Source: Lachnospiraceae bacterium (lineage in GTDB: Bacteria > Bacillota > Clostridia > Lachnospirales > Lachnospiraceae). From it: a stretch of DNA of 38,057 nt. The stretch spans positions 1-38,057 of the forward strand of contig JAFRRD010000006.1 of the NCBI GenBank assembly GCA_017428265.1. Reading direction: 5' to 3'. This document shows, in pieces, positions 7,424-15,691 of the stretch (positions within the stretch are counted from its first letter, which is position 1; each line of letters starts with the position of its first letter). The position numbers and the translations under genes are program-made. The notes beneath the pieces were generated by a model. That model did no database searches. It was given only the letters and a program-made list of their open reading frames with translations, and was not told where the DNA came from.

Positions 7424-8465
7424 TCGGAATACGAAAACGGAAGGCAGGCTGCTGTCGCTCTGTGTGGATATGTTCGGCTGCCCGAACCGCTGCCTTCACT
7501 GCTGGCTCTCGCATATGCCGAACCGGCGGATGGAAGAAGGCGCGGACGAATGGATCGTGGATCTCTTCCGGCCGCACTTTGAGCGGATCGAATTCTACAG
7601 CTGGCTCAGGGAGCCGGACTACTGCGACGGGTACCGTGCGCGCTGGGAAAGGGATAAGGCCCTGTCCGTCGGCGCGGTGCCGGACCGTTTTGAACTGGGC
7701 AGTTTCTGGCGGCTCGTGCGGGACCCGGAGTACGTGAAATTCCTGAAGGAGGTCGGTGTGAAATGCGTGCAGCTGACCTTCTTCGGGCTCGAAGAGATGA
7801 CCGACCGCTATGTAGGGCGGAAAGGTGCATTTAGAGAACTCCTGCAGGCGACCGAGATCCTGCTTCGGCATGAGATCAGCCCCCGCTGGCAGACCTTCAT
7901 CAATGAGGAGAATAAAGACGAACTGGTAAAGCTGCTGGAACTGTCGGAAGAACGGGAACTGGCGCGGCGCTGCGAGGCCTTCGGCGGGCGTTTCCGCTTC
8001 TTCGTGCATCCCGGGAGCTGCGACGGAGAGAACCGGAAACTGTATCCGATCCGGATCGTGAAGGAGCACATCCCGGAAGCGCTGGTGCCGTATTTCCTGG
8101 GTTATGAGGACCTCAGGTCCGAGCGGGAACTGTGCGAAAAATGGCGGGACGACATTTCGCATTTCATCCCGCACAATGACGGCGGCATCGTGCTTTATGT
8201 CGCGAATAATTACGACCTCTTCTTCAATTTCACCCACATGCGGCCGGAGTGGCGCATCGGGAATTTGAAGAAAGACCCGATAGAAGAACTCGTGCGGCGG
8301 GTTACGGAGGAGGACATCCCCGCGCTGCGGGCGGCCCGTGCCGTCACCCTCGGCGAACTGGTGCGGCATTACGGCGACCCTGCCTCGGAGAAGGCCTTTG
8401 ATGAAGACGATTACAAAATGTACCTGCTGAACACGCATCTGGAACGGGAGAAAAACAATGGATAA
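7416..8465 (+). CDS. Radical SAM superfamily protein
   Basis: The 349-residue product carries the radical SAM cluster motif CPNRCLHC (Cys22, Cys26, Cys29; CX3CX2C), preceded by SLCVDMFG, so it should bind a [4Fe-4S] cluster and cleave S-adenosylmethionine. The rest resembles a partial TIM barrel (VKCVQLTFFGLEE, LLRHEISPRWQTFINEEN). The C-terminal part contains YVANNYDLFFNFTH and WRIGNLKKDPIEELVRR, reminiscent of SPASM-type C-terminal regions but without their cysteine clusters. It overlaps the upstream glycosylase gene and the downstream metallopeptidase gene by 8 nt each, so the three are tightly co-translated. The substrate is unknown. Confidence 0.85.
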   Translation: MPDRNTKTEGRLLSLCVDMFGCPNRCLHCWLSHMPNRRMEEGADEWIVDLFRPHFERIEFYSWLREPDYCDGYRARWERDKALSVGAVPDRFELGSFWRLVRDPEYVKFLKEVGVKCVQLTFFGLEEMTDRYVGRKGAFRELLQATEILLRHEISPRWQTFINEENKDELVKLLELSEERELARRCEAFGGRFRFFVHPGSCDGENRKLYPIRIVKEHIPEALVPYFLGYEDLRSERELCEKWRDDISHFIPHNDGGIVLYVANNYDLFFNFTHMRPEWRIGNLKKDPIEELVRRVTEEDIPALRAARAVTLGELVRHYGDPASEKAFDEDDYKMYLLNTHLEREKNNG

Positions 8466-8919
8466 GGATAAACTGCAGGAACTGTTTGACAAATATTGCC
8501 GGAAGCTCCGGATCACGCCGCAGTGGGACGTAAAGTTGGAACTCGTCGACGACCCGGCATGGACCAAGACCGGCGACTTCAAGATCGACTGCGACGACCG
8601 GAAGGCCGTCCTGATGCTGAACGTGAGGAACCCCCGGCAGGAGAATCCGGAGGAAGTTATCGTCCACGAGCTGATGCATCTGAAACTCTATCCCCTGGAC
8701 CAGGTGACGGAATCGCTGATCAGCAGCCAGTTTGAGGAGGGAACGCCGGCGTCTGATTTTGCGTATACGCAGTTCTTCACGGCGCTGGAGCAGACCGTGG
8801 AGGAACTCACGAAATGCTTCCTGCTGGAGTTCGGGGAGAATCGGGAGCTGTCCTACGGCCGCTGCCGGGGGATGAAGTCCTTCAACGAACTGTACGACGG
8901 ACTGAAAAGCATTGACTGA
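8458..8919 (+). CDS. Small HExxH metallopeptidase-like protein
   Basis: 153 residues with a zinc-protease helix VIVHELMHLKL (His70, Glu71, His74). A later helix with EQTVEEL offers a possible third ligand. There is no signal peptide or membrane segment, so it is cytoplasmic. The size and single domain recall SprT-like or ImmA-like minimal metalloproteases, but I cannot place it in either. It overlaps the radical SAM gene by 8 nt. Possible roles are processing a protein connected with the radical SAM enzyme, or removing protein from DNA beside the glycosylase; both are conjecture. Confidence 0.7.
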   Translation: MDKDKLQELFDKYCRKLRITPQWDVKLELVDDPAWTKTGDFKIDCDDRKAVLMLNVRNPRQENPEEVIVHELMHLKLYPLDQVTESLISSQFEEGTPASDFAYTQFFTALEQTVEELTKCFLLEFGENRELSYGRCRGMKSFNELYDGLKSID

Positions 8920-8966
8920 ACCCGGGCGGCGCGGTCCTCTTTGCCTTTATTTCCGTCTTCGGCATC

Positions 8967-9290
8967 ATGTACGCGAACTACCTGACCGGCCGCTGGGCCT
9001 TCGGCCAGGTGGAGAACTTCACGGAAGACTACCGTGTAAAACACTACAAAGAGCAGCTCTTCACCGGCTACGACGTCGTCGAATTCGAGCAGCTCTTTGA
9101 GGGAAAACCGGTCGAATACATCACGACGGCCACCGTGGACGGGCTCCTCGAGGCGGTCGAAGACCGCCCGGATTTCTGCATTCCGGACGAAGACTTCGAT
9201 GCCTTTGCCGACTGGCACCTGGCCTTCGCGGAGAAGCGGGAATTGCTTGGCCTGGCGACTCATCTCCTGTACATCTGCAGGAAAAGATAA
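8967..9290 (+). CDS. Hypothetical protein, start uncertain
   Basis: 107 residues from the first ATG (MYANYLTGRWAFG). There is no ribosome site before this ATG. The frame is open 17 codons further, to a CTG at 8916 that overlaps the stop of the previous gene. Those codons encode a hydrophobic stretch (GGAVLFAFISVFGIMYA) that would make an N-terminal membrane anchor running straight into the called start. Either the gene uses a CTG start coupled to the upstream stop, or the original start has been lost. The soluble part is acidic and unrecognised. It is the last gene of the operon, followed by a terminator. Confidence 0.55.
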   Translation: MYANYLTGRWAFGQVENFTEDYRVKHYKEQLFTGYDVVEFEQLFEGKPVEYITTATVDGLLEAVEDRPDFCIPDEDFDAFADWHLAFAEKRELLGLATHLLYICRKR

Positions 9291-9334
9291 AAAACTGACA
9301 GGCCGGACAGATGAAGATGTTCCGGCTCTGACAG

Positions 9335-9375
9335 AAAAAGGCTTCCCGCCGCGGTATGCGGCAGGAAGCCTTTTT
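9335..9375. terminator. Bidirectional terminator between convergent operons
   Basis: GGCTTCC (9340-9346) pairs with GGAAGCC (9364-9370), with an inner GC stem (9349-9352/9358-9361). A5 precedes and T5 follows, so it serves both the 8967-9290 gene and the minus gene ending at 9396. Confidence 0.85.
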
Positions 9376-9395
9376 GAATACCCAAAACCAATCGC

Positions 9396-10226
9396 TTACA
9401 GCTCTTTGATATAGCAGATGATCCTGGCGGTCTCGGCAAAGCCGGCAGTTTTTCGGAGCGCAGCGCCGGCGGCATCATCCAGCTCGCAGTCGGCGGCGAG
9501 TTCGCGGCAGCCCATTTCCTTCGCCCAGTCGCCGACGGCGGCGGCCAGCTTTCCGGCAAGCCCGTCGGCGGCGTCTTTCTTCAGGTAGATCCCCTCCAGA
9601 TAGGCGACGCCGTGTTCGCATTCCCGCGCACCTTCGACGTAGTCGCTGCGGATGCGGGCGTGTGCCAGGCCGATCAGCCCGTCTTCCCGGCGGCAGCCGA
9701 AAAGCGCGGCCTTCGGGTCGGCAAGCTGGCGGGCAAAGCTGCGGCTCACGGCTTCCCCGCTGCCGGGGCGCAGGCTATCGCTGAGCGCGGCGATCTCGGG
9801 CAGAGCCGCCTCGTCAAGGCGGCAGACCTTGCCTTCCCGGAGTTCTTTCTGCCGGCGGGAGAGGAGTTCGTCAACGAGGCGGTACAGCAGGCCGCTGCTC
9901 ATGCCGTAGAGCACGAAAGGACTGTCGCCGTCCATCAGGCCGGCCAGGCGGCCCTCCAGTTCGGCGTCGCTTATTTCCTTCAGATCTCCGCCTGCGGAAA
10001 GGCGGCAGATGCCTTTATCATCCAGACTGCCGAGCGCGTCCCGGCAGGCTTTTTCGGCACCGCTTTCCCGGTAGCCGAGCAGGAATTCCCCGACTTCGGC
10101 CTGGAAATCCTTCGGTACGCTGTCGCCGAATTCGCGGCACCAGGCGAGTTTTTCGGGGGAATCGAGAATATCCTTCAGGAATGTGAGCGATTTCTCCAGC
10201 CAGTCGAGGCGAATATTGCCTTCCAT
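9396..10226 (-). CDS. GNAT-type acetyltransferase with N-terminal extension
   Basis: 276 residues. From about residue 135 onwards it resembles chromosomal AAC(6')-like GNATs: DEAALPEIAALSDSL, GLIGLAHARIRSDYVEG, GVAYLEGIYLKK, GDWAKEMGCRELAADC and FAETARIICYIKEL. The acetyl-CoA loop, normally RxxGxG/A, reads DAADGLAGKL and lacks the arginine and first glycines, so cofactor binding may be weak. Residues 1-130 form a helical, acidic region I do not recognise. The ATG has GGGAGG upstream and lies 15 nt after the S66 peptidase stop. Aminoglycoside resistance should not be assumed; a cell-wall or peptide substrate fits the neighbours equally well. Confidence 0.72.
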   Translation of the reverse strand: MEGNIRLDWLEKSLTFLKDILDSPEKLAWCREFGDSVPKDFQAEVGEFLLGYRESGAEKACRDALGSLDDKGICRLSAGGDLKEISDAELEGRLAGLMDGDSPFVLYGMSSGLLYRLVDELLSRRQKELREGKVCRLDEAALPEIAALSDSLRPGSGEAVSRSFARQLADPKAALFGCRREDGLIGLAHARIRSDYVEGARECEHGVAYLEGIYLKKDAADGLAGKLAAAVGDWAKEMGCRELAADCELDDAAGAALRKTAGFAETARIICYIKEL

Positions 10227-10241
10227 AGTTCCTCCCCGTTC

Positions 10242-11264
10242 TCAGACAAAGAGTGTCTGCAGTTTCATTCTGCCGTCCTGCGCGTCGATCTTTGCGAGCG
10301 CGCCGGCAACAAACGGCATCATCGGCGGCAGATGACCGAGGTCCGCATTCAGCAGGACGGGAACGCCGAGCCCGCCCAGGATCTCCCGTGCGGCATCGTT
10401 GAAACTCATCCCCATGAAATCTTCGCCGAAATGATACGGCCGCCCGAGAATGAAGCCGCTTGCGTGCCGGAACCAGCCGGCTTCCCTGAGCTGCCAGAGC
10501 GCCCGGCGGACGTCCATGGCGGAAAGGTCGCAGGCCTCCGTGAACCAGATGATCCCGTCTTCCTTATAGCGTTCGGCAAACTCCGCTGCGCGGTCGAAAC
10601 GCGTCCCGCAGAGATTGACAAGGCAGTCCAGGCAGCCGCCGATCAGTCGTCCGGAAAAATGCGCTTCGCCCCCGCCGAGGACAGTCATCCCGTAAGGCTC
10701 GGTGATGTTGTACGGCTCGAACGGGTCCTCCTCTTTCTTCAGTGATTCTTTTTCCCAGCCCTCGTAGTTGGTGAATTCCGATTTCTTTCCGGTCAGCACG
10801 GCGAAGGCATCCTCCAGTGACGGATGCAGCGGCTGCATGCCGAAGGCCGGCGCGCAGGGGCCGTAGACCGCTGCCGTGTCGCAGAGCGTCGGCAGGGTAA
10901 AGGTCAGGTTCGTGTTGTCGGAATAGCCCATGTACCAGTGCGGCTTCGCCTGCGCGATCTTCTCGAAGTCCGTAAACGGCAGGTCCTCGCACATGGTCTC
11001 GCCGCCGCCGCAGGACAGGATCACGTCCGCGCGGTCATTCAGGAAGAAATCGTTGATCTCGGCGCCGCAGGCTTCGGGCGTATTGCTCTTGCCGAGACCT
11101 TTGTCTTCATAACAGTTCGGTCCGAGGACGGTCCGGTAACCGCGGCTTTGGAAAAGTTCGAGCGCCGCACCGAACGCGCTGGCGTAAGGCTCCGTGGAAC
11201 AGCCGAAGGACGGAGCGATAAAACCGATCCGTCCTCCGGGTGCCAGAAATTCTGGATAACGCAT
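10242..11264 (-). CDS. LD-carboxypeptidase (S66 family, LdcA/MccF-like)
   Basis: 340 residues of the S66 serine peptidase family, which cleaves the L,D bond of murein tetrapeptides (LdcA) or detoxifies microcin C-type compounds (MccF). The Ser-Glu-His triad is visible as GYSDNTN (Ser115, nucleophile elbow), WFTEACD (Glu243) and ADLGHLPP (His311). GRIGFIAPS at the N-terminus and GGCLDCL (210-215) are further family blocks. No signal peptide is seen, so it is cytoplasmic, as is usual. It starts 2 nt after the stop of the surface protein, with its GAGGAA site inside that gene's end, so expression is coupled. Sequence alone does not decide between murein recycling and immunity. Confidence 0.9.
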   Translation of the reverse strand: MRYPEFLAPGGRIGFIAPSFGCSTEPYASAFGAALELFQSRGYRTVLGPNCYEDKGLGKSNTPEACGAEINDFFLNDRADVILSCGGGETMCEDLPFTDFEKIAQAKPHWYMGYSDNTNLTFTLPTLCDTAAVYGPCAPAFGMQPLHPSLEDAFAVLTGKKSEFTNYEGWEKESLKKEEDPFEPYNITEPYGMTVLGGGEAHFSGRLIGGCLDCLVNLCGTRFDRAAEFAERYKEDGIIWFTEACDLSAMDVRRALWQLREAGWFRHASGFILGRPYHFGEDFMGMSFNDAAREILGGLGVPVLLNADLGHLPPMMPFVAGALAKIDAQDGRMKLQTLFV

Positions 11265-11266
11265 AT

Positions 11267-13783
11267 TTATTCCTCTTTAGCTTTGGCCTTCTCTGCTTCT
11301 TCCGCTTTCTTTCTGGCTTTTTCCTGAGCCTTGCGGGCTTCTTCTCCGGCCTTCTGCTTTTCTTCGAGCAGCTTCTTCGCGGCCTTTTCCGCTTTTTCCG
11401 CCTCACGCTGCTCTTTATTTCCTTTGCTGCCGTCGGCGATCCGCGCAATGATCAGATAGAGCGCGACCGCGGCGATCGCTGCGGAAAGGGCAATGACGGC
11501 CGTCTTCGGGAAGCGCTTCGTATACTGCGCCGTATAGGAACTGTCGCCGAGGACCGTATAGATCTCACCGTCCTGCGCGACGGTCCCGTCCGATTTGTAC
11601 CAGTTCACAAAGTCGTAATTCTTCTTTTCGGATGCAGCCGGAAGGGTGACCGGCGTGCCGTAAACCTGCTGAATGTCCTGCGTGCCGCCTTCGCTGGTAA
11701 AGTGCAGGGTGTAGGTGTTGGGCGTCATCACGGCATTGACCTGCACGGTCAGCGGCTGCGCCGCGGTAATGAAGCTGGCGCCTCCCGCATAAGTGCTGCC
11801 GTCGGTGGTCTGCCAGAGATCGAAACTGTAGCCTTCTTTCTCGGGAACAGGAAGGTCCGGTGTCACCGATTTGGCCTCGACGCTCCGCCAGACGGCATTG
11901 TCAACAAGAAGCTGATAAGTCAGGCTGCCGCCGAAATTATCGCCGATGGCGTAGTTCCCGAGAACCTTGTCATAATAGGGAGAGAAGATCTCTTCGGCCA
12001 TTCCGTCGGGAAGCGGGAAGGCTTCGCGGAATGCCTCTTCCGGGACAACATGGGTAAATACGGCGGAGGGAACGTTGGGCATGTAACCTTCGGCCCGGGC
12101 AACTTCCGGCGCGGCGTAATAAGAATAGTTGTTGGCTTCGTCGGGCATGTCGTGGCGCGGGAAGGACAGACTGTTGCGCCGCAGCGAGGAGAATCTGTCG
12201 TCGATGATCACGGATGCCTTGGCTTCCACGAAAGGTGCATTCCAGATATCGCCGGGGACCTCTGTCCATTCGACCTTCGCGAGGGCTTCCGCAACAGCCT
12301 TTTCATAGGCTTCGTCGGCTGCTTTCTGGGCTTCCTCGGCCTTCTTTGCGGCTTCTTCAGCCTTCTTTGCGGCTTCTTCGGCCTTCTCGCTGTCTTCGGT
12401 GTTCCCCGTTCCTTCAGGTTCCGCGGCTTCCTCAGTCTCTTCAGGTTCCGCGGCTTCCTCAGTCTGTTCAGGTTCTGCGGCTTCCTCAGTCTCCTCAGGC
12501 TCTTCGTTCTGCGGCGTTTCGGCGGGCTGTTCCGGCTGGTACTTGCTGCGGTCGACTTCGGGATTGCTGTACGCCGTAAGCGTAGAGTTGTCGGCATAGG
12601 TGCAGAGCATCAGGCGGACAGTGAACGGCATTTCGTTTCCGTCGGCGCCGTCGGCGCAGATGCCGCCGTAGCCGTTGTAGGCCGTATTGCCGTAGAAGGA
12701 ACTGTTGATGATGTCGGCAGCGACTTCGCGGTCGGCACCGATGAACAGGCCGCCGCCGAATCCGGTCTCTGCCTTCAGGCCTTCTTCAAGGCCTTTGCGG
12801 AAGACGGAGGATGCGGCGCGGTTGCGGGCGATGATCCCGTTCAGGAAAATGAAATCGGTATTTTCAAGCGCAAGGCCGCCGCCCAGGGAAGCACTGCACT
12901 GCGTGACGGTGCAGCCGGTCATGAAAAGATCGGATTCGATGGCATAAATGGCACCGCCTTTTGTGCGGTCAGCGTATTCGACATAGCCGGCGACTTCGGC
13001 CTGTGCTTCATCTTCGGGTTCCGGCAGAAGATACTGGTGGCTGGCTTCATTGGCGCTGAAGCCGCAGCCGCTCAGTTTCAGGACAGCCGCTTCGGCATAG
13101 ATGGCGCCGCCGCCCCGGGAATCTTCCCTGTTGCCGGAAAAGTTGCCGTTGAACGCGCAGTTGTCAGCTGTGAACGTCACATTGTTCTTATCCGCCTGAC
13201 CGACCAGCAGGACAGCGCCGCCGCGGTCGCGGACAGCATTGCCGAGGAAAGAACAGTCAGAGGCCTGAATGTTCAGCTGCGCATCGGACTCCGAATAATC
13301 GGCGAAAAGGTTGGCGCCGGCAACGCTGACATAGTTGCGGAAAACACAGCCGGTCAGGAGGACGTCGGCATCGCCGCGGAAAGTCACAGCGGGCGGAAGC
13401 TCCTTCTCCTCATCCCAGAAGCTGTCCTCAATATTGGCGGCATCACCCGTGGAATAGAAAATGATGTTGTCGAACTGTACCGAAACTTTTCCGGCACTGC
13501 CGTCGATGACAAAAGTGCTGTCGAAGAAGGTCACCGAGCCCAGCTCTTTCTGGCTGCGCAGGGTGATGCTCTTCGCAATGACGATCGGTTCCGACAATGC
13601 ACTGAAATCAATATCGCCCACCAGAAGTTCGGCACCTTCGGCGGCGCTGCCGATCGCTGCCTGCAACTCATCTGCCGCAGCGATCCCGGCGGCAGCATGC
13701 GCGGACGCCGGCGAAACAAGACACAGTACCAGCCAAGCAGCGACGAGGGCTGTCCATAACTTTCTCAAGGAACAGGATTTCAT
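11267..13783 (-). CDS. Large surface protein: beta-helix, linker, InlB-type repeat, TM, charged cytoplasmic tail
   Basis: 838 residues. A signal peptide (about 1-31, ending ASAHAA) is followed by a right-handed beta-helix-like region (about 35-400) of repeats such as GGAIYA, GGGLALEN and GGGLFIGA with NSSFYGN-type turns. Next come nine-residue EPEETEEAA repeats, an AEEAAKK coiled coil, a globular region, and one or two Listeria-Bacteroides (InlB B-repeat) units with FVNWYKSDGT. A single membrane helix (about 755-780, ALSAAIAAVALYLIIARI) is followed by about 55 residues of Lys/Glu/Ala coiled coil with no LPXTG motif. Topology therefore puts the helix outside and a long coiled coil in the cytoplasm. 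A promoter and a GGGAG site precede the ATG. The ligand is unknown. Confidence 0.85.
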   Translation of the reverse strand: MKSCSLRKLWTALVAAWLVLCLVSPASAHAAAGIAAADELQAAIGSAAEGAELLVGDIDFSALSEPIVIAKSITLRSQKELGSVTFFDSTFVIDGSAGKVSVQFDNIIFYSTGDAANIEDSFWDEEKELPPAVTFRGDADVLLTGCVFRNYVSVAGANLFADYSESDAQLNIQASDCSFLGNAVRDRGGAVLLVGQADKNNVTFTADNCAFNGNFSGNREDSRGGGAIYAEAAVLKLSGCGFSANEASHQYLLPEPEDEAQAEVAGYVEYADRTKGGAIYAIESDLFMTGCTVTQCSASLGGGLALENTDFIFLNGIIARNRAASSVFRKGLEEGLKAETGFGGGLFIGADREVAADIINSSFYGNTAYNGYGGICADGADGNEMPFTVRLMLCTYADNSTLTAYSNPEVDRSKYQPEQPAETPQNEEPEETEEAAEPEQTEEAAEPEETEEAAEPEGTGNTEDSEKAEEAAKKAEEAAKKAEEAQKAADEAYEKAVAEALAKVEWTEVPGDIWNAPFVEAKASVIIDDRFSSLRRNSLSFPRHDMPDEANNYSYYAAPEVARAEGYMPNVPSAVFTHVVPEEAFREAFPLPDGMAEEIFSPYYDKVLGNYAIGDNFGGSLTYQLLVDNAVWRSVEAKSVTPDLPVPEKEGYSFDLWQTTDGSTYAGGASFITAAQPLTVQVNAVMTPNTYTLHFTSEGGTQDIQQVYGTPVTLPAASEKKNYDFVNWYKSDGTVAQDGEIYTVLGDSSYTAQYTKRFPKTAVIALSAAIAAVALYLIIARIADGSKGNKEQREAEKAEKAAKKLLEEKQKAGEEARKAQEKARKKAEEAEKAKAKEE
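12413..12493 (-). repeat. Three 27-nt tandem repeats inside the surface-protein gene
   Basis: Units 12413-12439, 12440-12466 and 12467-12493 are nearly identical and encode EPEETEEAA-type nonapeptides; a decayed fourth follows. 21-nt repeats encoding AEEAAKK lie just to the left. Such tracts readily change copy number by slippage, which would alter stalk length without breaking the frame. Confidence 0.8.
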
Positions 13784-13822
13784 AGGATTACTCCCTTCCT
13801 ACTTTTTTACATAGGTGGAAAA

Positions 13823-13851
13823 ATTATAGCAAATCTTTCGGGAAAATACAA
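13823..13851 (-). promoter_or_regulatory. Promoter of the surface-protein operon
   Basis: On the minus strand TTGTAT (13851-13846), 17 bp, TATAAT (13828-13823), about 40 nt before the ATG at 13783. Confidence 0.7.
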
Positions 13852-13877
13852 GCAAAACCGCTTGGAAACGGGCTTTT

Positions 13878-14447
13878 TCAGGCTTTCGGGCCGAGCCGGA
13901 GCTCTTCCGCGCGGGCTTTCATGCCGCGGATGGCGATCTCCGAGACGGTACGGATGTCCATGCCCAGCATTTCACAGCCTTGCAGGATCAGTTCGCGATT
14001 GCATTTGGCCGCAAATTTTTTGTCCTTGAACTTCTTCATGAAGCTGGGGACTTCGAGGTCCGTGATGCCGAGAGGCCGCATGCGGGCGGCCGCCTGGATG
14101 ATGCCGGACAGCTCGTCCACGGTAAAGAGGGTCTTTTCCATGGGGGTCTCCGGCCGGATGTCGTTGTGCAGGGTGTAGCCGTGGCAGAGGATGGCACGGA
14201 TGTCCTTTTCGGGCACGCCGGCAGCGCGGAGCGGCTCTTCGGTGTGAGCCAGATGGTCGTCCGGGTACTTTTCGAAATCGTAATCGTGCAGCCAGCCGAC
14301 GGCTTCCCACTCCTCGGGATCCTCCCCGAAATGTTCGGCGAAGGCGCCCATGCAGGCGGAGACGTTCGCGGCGTGCAGGAGAAGATGATCTTCCGTGACC
14401 ATCGTCGCATTCAGGCGTTTTGCCTCTTCAAGGGTCAGCTTTTCCAT
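13878..14447 (-). CDS. HD-domain hydrolase-like protein
   Basis: 189 residues with an HD-type metal phosphohydrolase core: HLLLHAANVSAC (His25), the HD pair in VGWLHDYDFEKYP (His54, Asp55), then DDHLAHTEE, AILCHGYTLH and a later acidic helix (FTVDELSGII). The pattern follows the HDIG-like proteins of about 185-195 residues common in Clostridia, whose substrate is unknown; nucleotide or cyclic nucleotide hydrolysis is the family expectation. It lies 7 nt after trpS and is probably co-transcribed with it. No clear terminator is seen before the next promoter at 13851. Confidence 0.8.
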   Translation of the reverse strand: MEKLTLEEAKRLNATMVTEDHLLLHAANVSACMGAFAEHFGEDPEEWEAVGWLHDYDFEKYPDDHLAHTEEPLRAAGVPEKDIRAILCHGYTLHNDIRPETPMEKTLFTVDELSGIIQAAARMRPLGITDLEVPSFMKKFKDKKFAAKCNRELILQGCEMLGMDIRTVSEIAIRGMKARAEELRLGPKA

Positions 14448-14454
14448 AGGGGCC

Positions 14455-15552
14455 TCATTTCTTCAGCAGGGCTTCCCACTCCCTGACGATGGAGCGGTCG
14501 TCGAAATAGTCGATGCGCATGGCCTTCCGCACGCGCGCCAGGGTCGCATTGGTCACTTCCTGCGCCCGCGCGGTGCCTTCGCGGAGGATGTCGTAGACCG
14601 CACCGATGTCGGCCTCCCATTTTGCGCGCTCTTCGCGGATGGGCTGCAGGGTCTCCTCGAGGATATTGATCAGGAACTTCTTGCAGGTGCCGTCGCCCAG
14701 GCCGCCGCGGCGGTAGTGGGCCTTCATTTCCTCAAGGTTCGCGTAGTCCGGAAGGTAGCGGCCGAAGTGCTCGTCGCGGCAGAAAGCGTCCAGGTAGGTG
14801 AAGACCACGTTGCCCTCGGTGTGGCCGGGGTCGCTGATCTGCAGGTGCTGCGGGTCGGTGAACATCTTGCCGTTCACCTGCTTTTTCACGGTCTTCGCGT
14901 CGTCGGAAATGTAAATGCAGTTGCCGAGGGACTTGCTCATCTTGGCCTTGCCGTCGACGCCGGGCAGGCGCCGCTGGATGGCATTTTCGGGGATGACGGC
15001 TTTCGGCATGACCAGGGTCTCGCCGTAGATGCGGTTGAATTTCTCAACGATCTCGCGGGCCTGCTCGAGCATGGGCAGCTGGTCCTCGCCCACCGGGACG
15101 ATGTTGGCGTCGAAGGCGGTGATGTCCGCGGTCTGCGAGACCGGATAGGTGAAGAAGCCGGCCGGCAGGCCTTCGTCGGCAAAGCCGCGCATCTGGATCT
15201 CCGCCTTGACGGTGGGGTTGCGGGACAGGCGCGCCGTCGTCACTAGGTTCATGTAATAGAAGGTCAGGGCGTGCAGCGCGGGCAGGGCCGACTGCACGCA
15301 GATGGTGCATTTGGCGGGATCGATGCCCACGGACAGGTAGTCCAGCGCGACCTGGATGACGTTGTCGCGGATCTTGCCGGGGTTGTCGGCGTTGTCCGTG
15401 AGGGCCTGGTCGTCCGCGATCAGGATGTTGATCGCATCGAATTTCCCGGAGTTCTGCAGCTCGACGCGGCGCTTCAGGGACCCGACGTAGTGGCCCAGGT
15501 GCAGGCGGCCCGTCGGCCGGTCGCCGGTCAGAATGATATTTTTCTCAGGCAT
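14455..15552 (-). CDS. trpS: Tryptophanyl-tRNA synthetase
   Basis: 365 residues. This class I synthetase charges tRNA-Trp. The HIGH-type motif appears as HLGH (residues 18-21, in [17 protein letters not shown]) and KMSKS at 204-208 ([11 protein letters not shown]). Other landmarks are [14 protein letters not shown] and the C-terminal anticodon-binding helices. It is somewhat longer than the common 330-residue form and belongs to the [15 protein letters not shown] subtype. The ATG has GAGGG upstream; a much longer upstream opening of the frame is shadow of the neighbouring gene. No T-box leader fits in the short space before the gene. It is transcribed divergently from the GTPase-nuclease gene and is followed by the HD gene. 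Confidence 0.95.
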   Translation of the reverse strand: MPEKNIILTGDRPTGRLHLGHYVGSLKRRVELQNSGKFDAINILIADDQALTDNADNPGKIRDNVIQVALDYLSVGIDPAKCTICVQSALPALHALTFYYMNLVTTARLSRNPTVKAEIQMRGFADEGLPAGFFTYPVSQTADITAFDANIVPVGEDQLPMLEQAREIVEKFNRIYGETLVMPKAVIPENAIQRRLPGVDGKAKMSKSLGNCIYISDDAKTVKKQVNGKMFTDPQHLQISDPGHTEGNVVFTYLDAFCRDEHFGRYLPDYANLEEMKAHYRRGGLGDGTCKKFLINILEETLQPIREERAKWEADIGAVYDILREGTARAQEVTNATLARVRKAMRIDYFDDRSIVREWEALLKK

Positions 15553-15589
15553 GGAATTCCCTCCCGAAATCTTCAGTGTGGTAACTTTC

Positions 15590-15618
15590 ATCTTATCACG
15601 GGGCGCTTTTTTAGGCAA
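15590..15618 (-). promoter_or_regulatory. Promoter of trpS
   Basis: On the minus strand TTGCCT (15618-15613), 17 bp, TAAGAT (15595-15590), leaving a leader of only about 35 nt. Confidence 0.6.
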
Positions 15619-15651
15619 GCGGCAAATCTGTACGCAAAGCGGCGCGATCCG

Positions 15652-15660
15652 TGTTATAAT
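15652..15660 (+). promoter_or_regulatory. Extended -10 promoter of the GTPase-nuclease gene
   Basis: TGTTATAAT is a full extended -10 element; there is no good -35 at the usual distance. It gives a leader of about 25 nt before the ATG at 15692, too short for the attenuator leaders found before some tet ribosomal protection genes. Confidence 0.6.
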
Positions 15661-15691
15661 CGTGCTGAAATAAACCGAAGGAGGGGGGCCG

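Noticed and set aside
9396-10226. Aminoglycoside 6'-acetyltransferase resistance gene
   Set aside because: The similarity is to the general AAC(6')-like GNAT shape; the acetyl-CoA loop is degenerate and the operon is cell-surface related.
12280-12505. CRISPR-like tandem repeats
   Set aside because: Units are contiguous without spacers, keep the reading frame and encode acidic/alanine-rich linker repeats.
11240-13759. Very long plus-strand open frame antisense to the surface-protein gene, and similar long antisense frames across the window
   Set aside because: High G+C makes stop codons rare in other frames. The antisense products are low-complexity and lack family motifs, and the minus-strand gene has a promoter, ribosome site, signal peptide and domains.
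15553-15691. T-box or tryptophan attenuator before trpS
   Set aside because: Only about 35 nt lie between the promoter and ATG; no T-box consensus or terminator/antiterminator pair is present.
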